The notes under the pieces: model-generated
Databases searched by the model: none
Told to the model about the DNA's origin: nothing
Seen by the model: only the letters and a program-made list of their open reading frames with translations
Source of the DNA: Candidatus Saccharimonadota bacterium
Lineage (GTDB): Bacteria; Patescibacteriota; Saccharimonadia; Saccharimonadales; UBA4665
Direction of reading: 5' to 3'
Length of the DNA: 64,000 nt
Assembly (NCBI GenBank): GCA_027450065.1
Contig: DAIDKK010000002.1
Span: forward strand, 17,053 to 81,052
Shown: in pieces, positions 6,856 through 16,439 of the stretch
How the letters are laid out: every line of letters begins with the position of its first letter
Numbering within the stretch: position 1 is the stretch's first letter
Made by a program: the position numbers and the translations under genes

Positions 6856-8238
6856 ATGAAACGATCAACAGTAACACGCGGTATTACCGCTCTAGCGCTT
6901 GGTTTGGTGGTACCATTCAGCACCATCGCAACGAGTTTTGCCGCCACCCCTAGTGATATATACACAACAGTAGACAAAGCAACTACTTACCTCACTTCGT
7001 TACAGCAAACAGACGGTAGTATGAGTGGCTATGGCGGTTCAAGTGATTGGTCGGCAATAGCATTGGCTGCAACGGGTATCACTAATACGCAACTCGACAC
7101 TTACATCGCAAATGAGACAGCCCCAACTACAGTTACCGGCATCGAGCGTAAGATCCTAGCGTTAGCGGCAACCCATCAAGCTACAAGTGGCTATGACGCC
7201 CTGCTTGCGAAGAGCTATCAGAATAATCAGATTGGCGACCCGACGCTTCTCAATGATGACTGGTTCGGCGTAATGGCAATCATTGCCGCCAAAGACACTG
7301 CAGATTACTCAATCGCGTCAGCCTCTGTGGGCTATATTATTGACCATCAAGATACCACTGGTGGTTTTGGCTACTGTACCGATACAGCAAGTTGTGGGGT
7401 TGACAGTAACGATACGGCAGCCGCCGTAGTGGCCCTAGCAAGCGCACAGAAAGTTGGTATAGTAAATAGTAAGCTAAGCTCAGCTATCTCGAATGCAGTT
7501 GAGTATTTGAAAAAAACAAAACAATCAGACGGTGGTTTTGGCTATGATACCAATAGCTGGACAACCTCATCTGATAGCGCTTCAACGAGCTGGGTTCTTA
7601 TGGCTCTCAGCACCGTAGCAGATGATTCGCTTAATGACACGGCAAACGAAGCACGAAACTGGCTCATCTCCGCACAGGATTCAGCATCAGGAAGCTATGG
7701 TTACGAGTGGAATGGCTACAATGCAGATACTCCCACCACTGCAAATGCCGTGCTTGCGCTTGTAGGCACAAACTGGCTTCTAAACCCCGCACCGATTAGC
7801 AGACCGGTACCTGTTGACCCAAGCCCAAGCCCAAGCCCAAGCCCAAGCCCAACCCCAACCCCAACCCCAAGCCCAAGCCCAAGCCCAAGCCCGCCAACAG
7901 TCAGTACGGCTCCCGTAGCAACAACACCCGTTACGACAGTAGCGACAGCCGCTCCCGCCCAAACAGATGATACTGCCTACACAGATACGACTGTGCCAAG
8001 TACAGATACTACGGCTGCGACTGATGGTTCAAATGGTGTTGTCCAGGGGGCAAGCACAACAACGCCTAGCAACACAGCCACTCAGAACACGGCTACAACG
8101 CCTTCTGCACAAAAAAGTACTGCGAAACAACCGCAGAAAAGCACCGTGGCACATATTGTGGGCATAAGTCTTATTTATCTTGCCAGCATCGGCCTCATTA
8201 CGTACGGCCTTATTTTCCGCCGCCGGCACGCACAGTAA
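6856..8238 (+). CDS. secreted alpha/alpha-barrel protein, C-terminally anchored
   Basis: About 460 residues from the ATG at 6856, which has a GGGAG SD. It has a signal peptide ending near TSFAA, then about 300 residues of helical repeats like those of prenyltransferase/terpene-cyclase or intrinsic-factor barrels. Recurrent units are QQTDGSMSGYGGSSDW, HQDTTGGFGYC and KQSDGGFGYDTNSWTTSS. A Pro-Ser/Pro-Thr hexanucleotide repeat forms a wall-spanning linker, followed by a Thr/Ala-rich stretch and a C-terminal membrane helix (HIVGISLIYLASIGLITYGLIF) ending RRRHAQ. In transcobalamins such a barrel plus a DUF4430 domain encloses B12, and here the two parts are adjacent genes under one cobalamin riboswitch. 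Terpene cyclase activity is unlikely because the protein is secreted and no DxDD motif is seen. Confidence 0.82.
   Translation: MKRSTVTRGITALALGLVVPFSTIATSFAATPSDIYTTVDKATTYLTSLQQTDGSMSGYGGSSDWSAIALAATGITNTQLDTYIANETAPTTVTGIERKILALAATHQATSGYDALLAKSYQNNQIGDPTLLNDDWFGVMAIIAAKDTADYSIASASVGYIIDHQDTTGGFGYCTDTASCGVDSNDTAAAVVALASAQKVGIVNSKLSSAISNAVEYLKKTKQSDGGFGYDTNSWTTSSDSASTSWVLMALSTVADDSLNDTANEARNWLISAQDSASGSYGYEWNGYNADTPTTANAVLALVGTNWLLNPAPISRPVPVDPSPSPSPSPSPTPTPTPSPSPSPSPPTVSTAPVATTPVTTVATAAPAQTDDTAYTDTTVPSTDTTAATDGSNGVVQGASTTTPSNTATQNTATTPSAQKSTAKQPQKSTVAHIVGISLIYLASIGLITYGLIFRRRHAQ
7817..7892 (+). repeat. CCCAAG/CCCAAC hexanucleotide tract
   Basis: About a dozen tandem hexamers encode alternating Pro-Ser and Pro-Thr within the barrel protein's linker. 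The 6-bp unit means copy-number changes would alter linker length without shifting the frame. Confidence 0.9.
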
Positions 8239-8241
8239 CTT

Positions 8242-9165
8242 TTAAAGTAGGCCCTCTGCCCGCGCAAAGGTAAACGCAACCACACCGGGTATAAGCGGGA
8301 ACCAGTACGTCACGAGGCGAAAGGCAAGGGTGGCCGCAATTGCGAGATCGCTTGGCACACCATAGGCAACAAAACCTGCGAGTAATCCTGTCTCGACTCC
8401 CGCCAAACCACCTGGTGTCGGAATAGCCGTGCCAATCAACACGCCCGCACTATAGACTATGAATAATTTGGATATCTCGAGCTGAATACCGAGTGTCTGA
8501 GTCATGATATGGAGCACAAGAAGATTCGTAAGTGTAATGCCAAGGAGTGCGACGCCCGCAAACATAACCACGTGCGGGTGGGATTGATAGCGACGCAGGC
8601 TAGTAAACAAATGTCGAAGAAACAGATGCATATTTCGTCTCAGCGGTTGTATACAGAGCACAATAGCAATCCCCACGATGACACTCGCAAGTAATATTGT
8701 CTGAAATATTCCCCAAGCAAAGTGAATACCGGTCGTGTCACCAAGTAACAGTAGTAGCAATGCAAGTACTATGACGTGTACCACGAAACCAAGGAGATTA
8801 TTTGTGCTTACAACAGCGGTTGCCTGGGAGACGGTATGTTTGCGCCGGTGTAAATAGACACCATGGATGCCTAGGCCGCCAATCCCAGAGGGTATGAGGC
8901 GGTTTATAAAAGTAGCCGCTAACTCAACCGTGAAAAGTTCGTGAAAAGTCAGTTTTCGGAATGCGAGCGTACGATAACTCATAGCTGCCAGTACAAATGT
9001 CAGGCACACGAGGGCACACGAAGTTATAACGGCACCGAGCGAAAGGTGGCCGAGTAATTGAATGCCCTCGCGCAACTCGTGCAAGTTACGGGTGACAAAC
9101 CATAGCACAAATACCACAAGGAGCAGTGAGATACTCAGCCGTAACCACCATTTGCCACCCTTCAT
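8242..9165 (-). CDS. flippase-like membrane protein (LPG synthase TM / UPF0104)
   Basis: About 307 residues with 7-8 predicted membrane helices. It matches the lysylphosphatidylglycerol-synthase transmembrane or flippase-like family: LIPSGIGGLGIHGVYLHRR and GTAIPTPGGLAGVETGLLA are the typical glycine/proline-rich motifs. Homologues flip or handle glycolipids, and without an acyltransferase domain this one is not an LPG synthase. The start is uncertain: ATG at 9165 has a TACAAT box ending 10 nt upstream, while ATG 9189 and TTG 9204 are in frame further up. It converges on the B12-related operon with a 3-bp gap. Confidence 0.8.
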   Translation of the reverse strand: MKGGKWWLRLSISLLLVVFVLWFVTRNLHELREGIQLLGHLSLGAVITSCALVCLTFVLAAMSYRTLAFRKLTFHELFTVELAATFINRLIPSGIGGLGIHGVYLHRRKHTVSQATAVVSTNNLLGFVVHVIVLALLLLLLGDTTGIHFAWGIFQTILLASVIVGIAIVLCIQPLRRNMHLFLRHLFTSLRRYQSHPHVVMFAGVALLGITLTNLLVLHIMTQTLGIQLEISKLFIVYSAGVLIGTAIPTPGGLAGVETGLLAGFVAYGVPSDLAIAATLAFRLVTYWFPLIPGVVAFTFARAEGLL

Positions 9166-9262
9166 AGTAGTTACAATTGTACGCGCCATATCCGCAGTGA
9201 GCAAAGTAATATGTACTGTGCAGGCCTGACATCAATCGATGATAGGCGAGCTGCTCCCCAGT

Positions 9263-10927
9263 CTAGAAATGTTCGCGAATGTGAGAGAAGCTAAAATCCC
9301 ACGTAGCGTCAGTCTTCTTGTGCGGGTTAAAGATGTTATCTGGATCAAATATATCTTTAACTTCTTTGAACATAGCATAAATGTTCTTACCAAACTGCGC
9401 TTCGAGCCATGGGCCGCGCACCAGACCATCGTTGTGCTCGCCGCTTAAACTGCCGCCATACTTGAGGACCAGATTATTAACTTCGCGCTGTGATGGCTCA
9501 AGCTTTTTGCGTTCGCTCTCGTCTTCAATTTTCATGAGTGGAATAACATGGAAGTTGCCATCGCCCATGTGCCCGGCAATGGTTGCGAATAACTTGTACT
9601 TCTTGATAATTCTCTGCAGCTCCGGCAGAAAATTTACCAGATGTTTTGGCGGCACTACAAAATCATCAATATATGGAGCTGTATGCTTATCTTTGACTTT
9701 GCTACGCAAAATCTGAAAGCTGTAGCGACGCATAATCCAGAACTTTTCACTGCGACCTTCAGACGGATCCTCTTCAAAACCATTTATTTCATACCGAGCA
9801 CGATAGTTCTTTAGTTTGCGGTGCAGGGCATGGACCTTCTCGCGTACCTCTTCTTCACTGTCACCATTAAATTCAACCATCAGGATAAGCTTCGGCACAC
9901 CACGCAAGAGCTGTATCCCATCGGGGATAAGGCTAAAGAGCAGGTGAATAAAGCCCTTAAGTCCAAGCTTTTTATAGAAAGCCGGCATAAAGCGCAAACT
10001 CAAGTACAGCGTTTGGTCGTCAAAACTCTCAAATGTGGCGGGCTTCGACTCAAGCACTCTAGGGATAAGTTCCCCCAGATCATTAATATTCTTCATAAAG
10101 AGTACGAGTAAGCCAGAATGCGCCCGGGAGGGGACGAGCCGTAGGGTGGCCTCAGTGACCATGCCAAGGGTACCTTCAGCGCCTACAATCAGCTTCGTCA
10201 GATCAAATATACCTGTTTCTCGGTCCCAAACGCGCCACAGTGTGTAGCCCATGCTGTTTTTGCTGACACCTGGCTTCGCTGCCTTAATTTCATCATAGTG
10301 CTCTTCGCAGAGTTCATATATTCGCTTATAGATTTTGCCCTCGTAATCACCTTGGTTAATCTTGGCGTCAAGCTCTTTTTTAGTTAGCTGCTTAACGGTG
10401 TATTCTTTGCCATCAGCAAATACTACTTTCAGCTGTGTTACAAAATCTTCGAGTTTGCCGTATTCCAGAGATTTCTCGCCCCCGGAGTTATTCGACACAA
10501 TGCCACCCATCATAGCGAGATCCCGTGACGCGGGATAAGAGGGCATCAAGAGGTTTCTCTTAAGCGTTTCTTTCTCGAAATCACGATAGAAAACGCCAGG
10601 CTGTGTCGTAGCCGTGGTACCCGTCACGGGCTGCATTTTATTGAAATGGGCTGCAAAATCAATAATGATGGATTCGTTAATAGCCCCACCCGCCATATCG
10701 GTTCCGGCTGATCTGCCTGTCAGTGATAGCTCTGGATTAGCCTTTTTGTATTTGGTCACAAACCGAACCAGGCGCTGGACGTCAGCGCTATCGAGTGGAC
10801 GGGCAACTAACTGCGGTCGCAGCTCATACATGCTTGCGTCATGACTCGCAACTTCAAGAGCCTCCGGTGAATCATCGAGCTCACCCAAGAAACCAAATTT
10901 TGTGAGAGCTGTTTTTAGGTTTTTCAT
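9263..10927 (-). CDS. FAD-linked oxidase, D-lactate dehydrogenase/GlcD type
   Basis: A 554-residue flavoprotein. The N-terminal FAD_binding_4 (PCMH-type) domain shows LSLTGRSAGTDMAGG, YPASRDLAMMGGIVSNNSGG and VGAEGTLGMVTEATLRL. The C-terminal FAD-oxidase domain shows IAGHMGDGNFHVIP and GSLSGEHNDGLVRGPW, with the active-site histidines. The family oxidises D-lactate, glycolate or related 2-hydroxy acids. The Fe-S domain fused in longer relatives is absent, so electrons may pass to a separate carrier or quinone. Only 70 bp separates its start from the divergent NDH-2 gene, which suggests a shared redox role. The exact substrate is uncertain. Confidence 0.85.
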   Translation of the reverse strand: MKNLKTALTKFGFLGELDDSPEALEVASHDASMYELRPQLVARPLDSADVQRLVRFVTKYKKANPELSLTGRSAGTDMAGGAINESIIIDFAAHFNKMQPVTGTTATTQPGVFYRDFEKETLKRNLLMPSYPASRDLAMMGGIVSNNSGGEKSLEYGKLEDFVTQLKVVFADGKEYTVKQLTKKELDAKINQGDYEGKIYKRIYELCEEHYDEIKAAKPGVSKNSMGYTLWRVWDRETGIFDLTKLIVGAEGTLGMVTEATLRLVPSRAHSGLLVLFMKNINDLGELIPRVLESKPATFESFDDQTLYLSLRFMPAFYKKLGLKGFIHLLFSLIPDGIQLLRGVPKLILMVEFNGDSEEEVREKVHALHRKLKNYRARYEINGFEEDPSEGRSEKFWIMRRYSFQILRSKVKDKHTAPYIDDFVVPPKHLVNFLPELQRIIKKYKLFATIAGHMGDGNFHVIPLMKIEDESERKKLEPSQREVNNLVLKYGGSLSGEHNDGLVRGPWLEAQFGKNIYAMFKEVKDIFDPDNIFNPHKKTDATWDFSFSHIREHF

Positions 10928-10997
10928 ATATGTATAGCTTAGGTTGAAACAGAGAAGTTTGCAAGCCGCTCGTGCTTATTGTTACAATTGCACGTAT

Positions 10998-12209
10998 ATG
11001 GCCAGCAAGCAGGATACACCCAAACAAAAAGTCGTTATTGTAGGCGGTGGTTTTGGTGGCGTACGAGCGGCTCTTGAGCTTGCAAAAGAATCTTTCGCCG
11101 ATATCACTCTCGTGTCTGATCGTCCAGAGTTTTACTACTATCCAGCCCTGTACCATACGGCGACTGGTGGCTCTGAGGTTCATTCGGTTATCTCACTAGC
11201 GCAGCTTTTTTCCAACAAACCAGTGCGCGTTATTATTGACACCGCCACGAGGATTGACCGGCTCGGTAAGCATCTTTTACTCAAAGATGCACCGCCAATT
11301 GAGTACGATAAGTTAGTGCTATCTCTCGGAGTAGTAACAAATTACTTTGGTATTCCAGGTCTTCAAGAGAATTCGTATGGCATAAAGACCATTGCTGAAG
11401 CGGAACAATTGAAGCGACATTTACACGCACAGCTCATTGCGCAACATGAACCGGATCTTAATTATATAGTTGTTGGTGGCGGGCCAACCGGTATCGAGTT
11501 GGCAGGTGATATTGGTGCCTACTTGAAGGACGCCATGCGTAAGCATCATATTACACACCGCGCTGTCCATATCGACCTTGTAGAGGCCATGCCCCATCTG
11601 ATGCCACGCATGCCCAAGCCGGTTGGTCGCGCCATAGAGCGGCGCCTCAGGAAGCTTGGCGTTAAGCTATACCTAAATTCAAAGGTCGAGGGGGCTTCGG
11701 CAGAAGAGCTGACGGTATCAGGCAAGCCTATCAGAAGTCATACTATTATCTGGACAGCAGGCATGGCAAATAATCCTTTCTTTACCGCACAAGATTTTAC
11801 GTTTAGCGGACGAAAAAAGGTGCTAGTAGACGAATTTCTGCGGCAAGAGGGCAACAAAGATATTTTCATTATTGGCGATAATGCCGAGACACCGTATAGC
11901 GGCATGGCGCAGACAGCCATATATGATGCTGATTTTGTCGTACATAATTTACGGTTCGAACACGAAGGTCGGCCGAAACTGGCGTATCGGCCAAAGGAAC
12001 CAGTTTACATCACACCGGTCGGGCATGAATGGGCGTCTGTAGTATGGGGTGACATTCATCTACGCGGTAAGTTTGGGTGGCTGCTACGTAATGCGGCCGA
12101 CTTTAAGGCCTTCTTAGATCTTGAATCGCTACCACAGGCAACCGAACAGTGGGCCACTGTGCTCAACCATCAAGACCTTTGTCCAGTTTGCCAGACCAAG
12201 CTCGTTTGA
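10998..12209 (+). CDS. ndh: type II NADH dehydrogenase (NDH-2)
   Basis: A 403-residue FAD-dependent pyridine nucleotide oxidoreductase. The N-terminal FAD-binding motif is VVIVGGGFGGVRAA, a second Rossmann motif YIVVGGGPTGIELAGDI binds NADH, and the C-terminal FAD contact is IFIIGDNAETPYSGMAQTA. The family oxidises NADH without proton pumping and passes electrons to quinone. The ATG at 10998 follows a TACAAT box (10983-10988). The gene ends in a Cys-containing tail (LCPVCQTKLV) that is unusual for NDH-2. Divergent from the FAD oxidase, it probably helps rebalance NADH. Confidence 0.85.
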   Translation: MASKQDTPKQKVVIVGGGFGGVRAALELAKESFADITLVSDRPEFYYYPALYHTATGGSEVHSVISLAQLFSNKPVRVIIDTATRIDRLGKHLLLKDAPPIEYDKLVLSLGVVTNYFGIPGLQENSYGIKTIAEAEQLKRHLHAQLIAQHEPDLNYIVVGGGPTGIELAGDIGAYLKDAMRKHHITHRAVHIDLVEAMPHLMPRMPKPVGRAIERRLRKLGVKLYLNSKVEGASAEELTVSGKPIRSHTIIWTAGMANNPFFTAQDFTFSGRKKVLVDEFLRQEGNKDIFIIGDNAETPYSGMAQTAIYDADFVVHNLRFEHEGRPKLAYRPKEPVYITPVGHEWASVVWGDIHLRGKFGWLLRNAADFKAFLDLESLPQATEQWATVLNHQDLCPVCQTKLV

Positions 12210-12258
12210 GTTTATAAAACACCACACTATACCCCCCACAACTTGGTACAATAGAGGT

Positions 12259-15200
12259 ATGAACGACTTTGAGGCAGTCTACGAGAGGCTGAACGCAGCA
12301 CAGCGCAAAGCTGTCGATGCCATCGATGGACCACTACTCGTCTTGGCTGGTCCCGGCACGGGCAAGACCCAACTACTCAGTGCCCGTGTCGCCAATATCC
12401 TCCAGAAGACTGATGTGAATCCTGGCAACATCCTGTGTCTGACATTCACTGAAAATGGTGCACAAAACATGCGCGAACGCTTGACTCGATTCATCGGTAG
12501 CGCAGCTTACGACGTAACGATCAGCACCTATCACAGCTTCGGCAGCGACATTATAAAACGCTACGGCGAGTACTTCCAGCAAATCGGCCTTGAACGTTCT
12601 GACGATGTACGCATGGAACGGCCCATTGATGAGCTGTCGCAAATACAAATAATTGACCACATCGTTAGTAAACTGCCATTCGACAGTCCACTATTATCGG
12701 CTCGTTATTATATCAAAAGCGTAGTCAACACTATAAGTGACCTTAAGCAGCATCTTATCTCACCGGATAGTTTGCGGAAGATTGCTGACGACAATCTCGT
12801 TTGTATCGAGGCCGCACAGCCCATTATCGATGACGTTGTGAATAACGTTGGCGGCATATCCCTTAAAAAGGTTGAGAAGTTGCAGCAGTATCAACGTCTA
12901 CTTGATGGCCTTGGGGAAGTTAGAGGCGACCTAGCCAAACAAGCATACGTCGAGCTCCAGCAAGCCCACGAACGTGCCGATACGCAAAACTCACCGGCTC
13001 CACTACGTAAGTGGAAAGATGACTGGTTGCACAAGAACAATACGGACAAGTTTACGCTTACTGACCCGATGCGCAGCGGAAAAATGGCTGAGCTTGCCAA
13101 TGTATATGAGGCATACGAGGCAGTCCTGCATACTCGAGGTGCCTATGACTTCGACGATATGATACTGCTTGCCATTGATGGCATCACTAAGAACGACGAG
13201 TTGCGATACAATCTACAAGAACAATATCAGTATATCCTGCTAGATGAATTCCAAGACACAAACCCATCACAATTCGAACTTGTCCGGCGCATAGCCGACC
13301 ATCCAGTACACGAAGGTAGGCCAAACATTATGGCTGTCGGTGACGATGACCAGGCCATTTTTGCATTCCAGGGAGCTAGTCTGGGAAATATGCAGAAATT
13401 TTTAAGCACATTTCGTGATGTTGCCATTATAAATCTGACCCAAAATTATCGCTCACATCAGGATATCTTACGGGTTGCGGATCATATCGCCAACCAGATC
13501 AGCGATCGTCTACATACGCAAATAGAAGGTATCGATAAATTACTCGTTGCCGCGAGCGATTCGTTGCCGGCAAATAGTAAAATCAGCCGCCATGCGTTCG
13601 ATGCTGAAGCTAGTGAGTATGCTTGGGTCTCCCGCAAGATAGCCAAGCTCATCCACGACGGTACCGACCCGTCGAATATCGCCGTGCTTGCACCAAAACA
13701 CCGCCTGCTCGAAAACCTCGTGCCGTTCTTGCATAATGCTGATGTTGCAGTCAAATACGAAAGGCGCGAGAACATATTAGAGACCGAGGTAGTACAAGGG
13801 CTTCGGCTAACTGCTCAGCTCCTCCAAGCGCTTACCAATAATGATATAGCCCGTACGAACGAGTGCTTTCCACTAGTGCTCAGTCTGCCATATTGGCATA
13901 TCGAACCAGCTGACATCTGGAACGTAAACTGGCAATTCGCCAAACATGATGAAACCCGCCCTTGGGCCGAAATTGCACTAGCGAAAAAATCACTCGTACC
14001 GGCTGTTTCATTTTACTTAACACTGTCTGGTTCCGCCGCCAGCGAACCACTGGAACTGATACTCGACAAGCTTATAGGAACTTCGCCCGTGATCACACCC
14101 CAAGGCGACAGGACCGCTCCGCTCAAGCAATACTACTTCGGCGAAAAACAGCGGACAGAAGATGCACTAAAGTATTACGAAGCAATTTCTCATCTCAGCG
14201 TCATTCGCGCCAAGCTTAACGATTACCAAATGTCCAGTGATCACCAATTACGAATTTCTGACTTTCTGGAATTCTTCACTATGTACGAAGCTGCCGAAGC
14301 CACACTCGTTAATTCACACCCGATTGCTCAGAATGCTCATGCTGTTCAACTCATGACCGCCTATAAAGCCAAGGGACTGGAATTTGACCACGTCTTTATC
14401 CTACAGGCGCATGATGACGTATGGGGAAGCACTAGTAGCGGCAACCCCAACAAGCTAAGTCTACCCGCAAACCTTGAATATATCCGCTATAGCACTACAA
14501 GCGAGGATGAGAGACTCAGACTTTTCTTCGTCGCCATTACGCGAGCCCGTTACGGTCTGTATATAACGTCACACACAACGAAAGACACCGGCAAAGCTAC
14601 TACACCCCTTAAATACCTTGCCGAGGCTGACGGCGTATCAATACACCTCCCCGAGCACGCCCAGTCTATCATCCATGAAGAGATTGTTCCGGAGCAACTT
14701 GCGGGTGATATTGAAACGCTATGGCAGGCAGGGCAGGTTCACCTACCTGCTGACTTCAAGAGTCTGCTGGCCGACCGTCTTAAAACATACCAAATGAGTC
14801 CGACTCATCTCAATACGTTTATCGACCTCGAACATGGCGGGCCCGAGAGTTTCCTTGTACAAACGTTACTACGTTTTCCGCAAGCACCAAGTCCCAGTGG
14901 CGAGTACGGTACGGCAATACATAACACGCTAGAATGGTATCAGAATCAACGAAACGCGGGCAATGTACCAAGCACTACTTCCATTTTTAAACGCTATGAT
15001 GTCGAACTTGAACGCCGATATTTGACACAGCAAGACCGTGACCATGCACGTGCAAAGGGCAGAGCCAGTCTGCAAAAATACATAGCAGCGCGTACCGATA
15101 TGTTCACTCGACCCGCAAAAGCGGAAGTAAACTTCTACAGTGAGGGTGTCGTGCTCGGTAATGCACGACTAAGTGGTAAGATTGACCGACTTGAAATAGA

Positions 15201-15579
15201 TGAACAGTCAAAAACAGTCTGCATTGTCGACTACAAGACGGGCAACCCTCTTACCAGGTGGGATAGTAGCATGAAGGCTCTCAAATATGAGCAGCAGTTA
15301 TTCTTTTATAAACTCCTTATTGAAGGAAGCAAGTCTTGGCGCAACTACCGGGTGCTCGAGGCACGATTAGAATTTGTGGAGCCAGACAAAAATGGTACTG
15401 GTGAAATTCAGCAATCCTTGCCAATCGTGCTCGATGACAAAGCGTATGAGGAATTTAAGGAACTTGTGGCAAAGGTATGGCAATGTATCCAAACCCTAGA
15501 CCTGCCGAACACGAGTGGTTATAAGAATTCAGCTATCGGCAGTAGGGCCTTTCTTATTGATCTGCGTAAAATGAACTAG
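12259..15579 (+). CDS. UvrD/REP-family helicase with PD-(D/E)XK nuclease (AddA/RecB-like)
   Basis: About 1,106 residues. The superfamily 1A helicase has Walker A GPGTGKTQ, Walker B LLDEFQDTNPSQ, GDDDQAIFAFQGA, NYRSHQDIL, the late motif YKAKGLEFDHVFIL and LFFVAITRAR. The C-terminal RecB-type nuclease (about residues 880-1,106) shows YGTAIHNTLEWY and the core KIDRLEIDE then VDYKTGN with the expected Asp and Lys. It should unwind and resect double-strand DNA ends, in repair or in handling imported DNA. TACAAT (12247-12252) ends 6 nt before the ATG, so it is probably leaderless. No addB or recC/recD partner lies in the window. Longer in-frame upstream extension overlaps ndh and is rejected. Confidence 0.9.
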   Translation: MNDFEAVYERLNAAQRKAVDAIDGPLLVLAGPGTGKTQLLSARVANILQKTDVNPGNILCLTFTENGAQNMRERLTRFIGSAAYDVTISTYHSFGSDIIKRYGEYFQQIGLERSDDVRMERPIDELSQIQIIDHIVSKLPFDSPLLSARYYIKSVVNTISDLKQHLISPDSLRKIADDNLVCIEAAQPIIDDVVNNVGGISLKKVEKLQQYQRLLDGLGEVRGDLAKQAYVELQQAHERADTQNSPAPLRKWKDDWLHKNNTDKFTLTDPMRSGKMAELANVYEAYEAVLHTRGAYDFDDMILLAIDGITKNDELRYNLQEQYQYILLDEFQDTNPSQFELVRRIADHPVHEGRPNIMAVGDDDQAIFAFQGASLGNMQKFLSTFRDVAIINLTQNYRSHQDILRVADHIANQISDRLHTQIEGIDKLLVAASDSLPANSKISRHAFDAEASEYAWVSRKIAKLIHDGTDPSNIAVLAPKHRLLENLVPFLHNADVAVKYERRENILETEVVQGLRLTAQLLQALTNNDIARTNECFPLVLSLPYWHIEPADIWNVNWQFAKHDETRPWAEIALAKKSLVPAVSFYLTLSGSAASEPLELILDKLIGTSPVITPQGDRTAPLKQYYFGEKQRTEDALKYYEAISHLSVIRAKLNDYQMSSDHQLRISDFLEFFTMYEAAEATLVNSHPIAQNAHAVQLMTAYKAKGLEFDHVFILQAHDDVWGSTSSGNPNKLSLPANLEYIRYSTTSEDERLRLFFVAITRARYGLYITSHTTKDTGKATTPLKYLAEADGVSIHLPEHAQSIIHEEIVPEQLAGDIETLWQAGQVHLPADFKSLLADRLKTYQMSPTHLNTFIDLEHGGPESFLVQTLLRFPQAPSPSGEYGTAIHNTLEWYQNQRNAGNVPSTTSIFKRYDVELERRYLTQQDRDHARAKGRASLQKYIAARTDMFTRPAKAEVNFYSEGVVLGNARLSGKIDRLEIDEQSKTVCIVDYKTGNPLTRWDSSMKALKYEQQLFFYKLLIEGSKSWRNYRVLEARLEFVEPDKNGTGEIQQSLPIVLDDKAYEEFKELVAKVWQCIQTLDLPNTSGYKNSAIGSRAFLIDLRKMN

Positions 15580-15596
15580 TTCTTTTGGCATAAAGT

Positions 15597-15629
15597 AAAA
15601 GCCGCTCATTTTTTGAGCGGCTTTTTATT
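15597..15629. terminator. bidirectional intrinsic terminator
   Basis: A stem AAAAGCCGCTC/GAGCGGCTTTTT with loop ATTTTTT lies between the convergent helicase and aquaporin genes. A-rich and T-rich flanks let it serve both strands. Confidence 0.9.
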
Positions 15630-15650
15630 CTTAGTTTCTGTAACTTAAAT

Positions 15651-16418
15651 TTATTTCTTTGCAGGAACTTTGCGCTTTGCAGGAGCCTTTTTGGCTACTG
15701 GCTTTTTGTCGGCAACTGTAGACCGATGGATAGTCGTCTTTGCGGCAACTTTTGCTTCGGCTTTTGCTTCGGCTTTAGCTTCGGCAACTTCGGCTACTTC
15801 TGTTTGAACGAACAGCAAGTTGTATAGGTTGAAACCGACAACAGCACCAAGCACTGGTCCAAGTACGTAGGTACCCCAACCCCATTGGTGCAAGCTCATA
15901 GCAACAGCTGGGTTCAAGATGCCAGCTGAACCAAGTGAGGCGATAAGTGAGCCCATAACGAGACCACCACCAACCATAAGGCCACGTAAGCCCAAATTCA
16001 TGCGCTGGTAAAGCGCTGCAGCAAACGAGAATGAAAAGATAAAGGTACCAACAACTTCTGCAACAAGCAGACGCGCATCATATGTGCCGGTATTCTTTAC
16101 GCCAGTTAATTTAGTGAAATAGAGGAACAAGTACCAGCCAGCGGCTGCTCCCAGGAACTGGACGATGATGTAGCTTAGGGCCTGTACTGTCTTAAGCTTA
16201 CGGACGGTCCACAGACCAATCGTCAAAGCCGGGTTAAAAACCGCACCTGATATATCGGCAAGCGCGATTACCATCAGGGTAACCGTTAAGCCTGCTGCCG
16301 TTGCGATAAAGTACGGCAAGCTCAGCTGTGAGTGGCTCAAGCTGAGTACGATAAGCGTCAAAACGCCCGTACCCAAGAACTCACTCACGAGCATCGCGAG
16401 TTTATTTTTACGAAACAT
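15651..16418 (-). CDS. aquaporin/MIP-family channel with Ala/Lys-rich tail
   Basis: A 255-residue channel with six membrane helices and both pore signatures: SGAVFNPALTIGLW in the first half and GILNPAVAMSLHQW in the second. MIP proteins pass water or small solutes such as glycerol; the selectivity filter cannot be assigned by eye. After the last helix, about 50 residues of Ala/Lys/Glu-rich repeats end in KKAPAKRKVPAKK, a histone-like basic tail not usual in the family, placed on the cytoplasmic side. The start has a GGAGG SD. A perfect 14-bp palindrome lies about 22 bp upstream of the start. Confidence 0.88.
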   Translation of the reverse strand: MFRKNKLAMLVSEFLGTGVLTLIVLSLSHSQLSLPYFIATAAGLTVTLMVIALADISGAVFNPALTIGLWTVRKLKTVQALSYIIVQFLGAAAGWYLFLYFTKLTGVKNTGTYDARLLVAEVVGTFIFSFSFAAALYQRMNLGLRGLMVGGGLVMGSLIASLGSAGILNPAVAMSLHQWGWGTYVLGPVLGAVVGFNLYNLLFVQTEVAEVAEAKAEAKAEAKVAAKTTIHRSTVADKKPVAKKAPAKRKVPAKK

Positions 16419-16439
16419 TGTTATACCTCCACGTTATTG

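Noticed and set aside
7780..7962. Tandem repeat considered as CRISPR or minisatellite
   Set aside because: The unit is 6 bp and in frame with a Pro-rich linker; there are no spacers.
6856..8238. Squalene-hopene cyclase or terpene synthase
   Set aside because: Barrel repeats are similar, but the protein is exported, wall-linked and lacks a visible DxDD acid motif; the riboswitch context favours a binding role.
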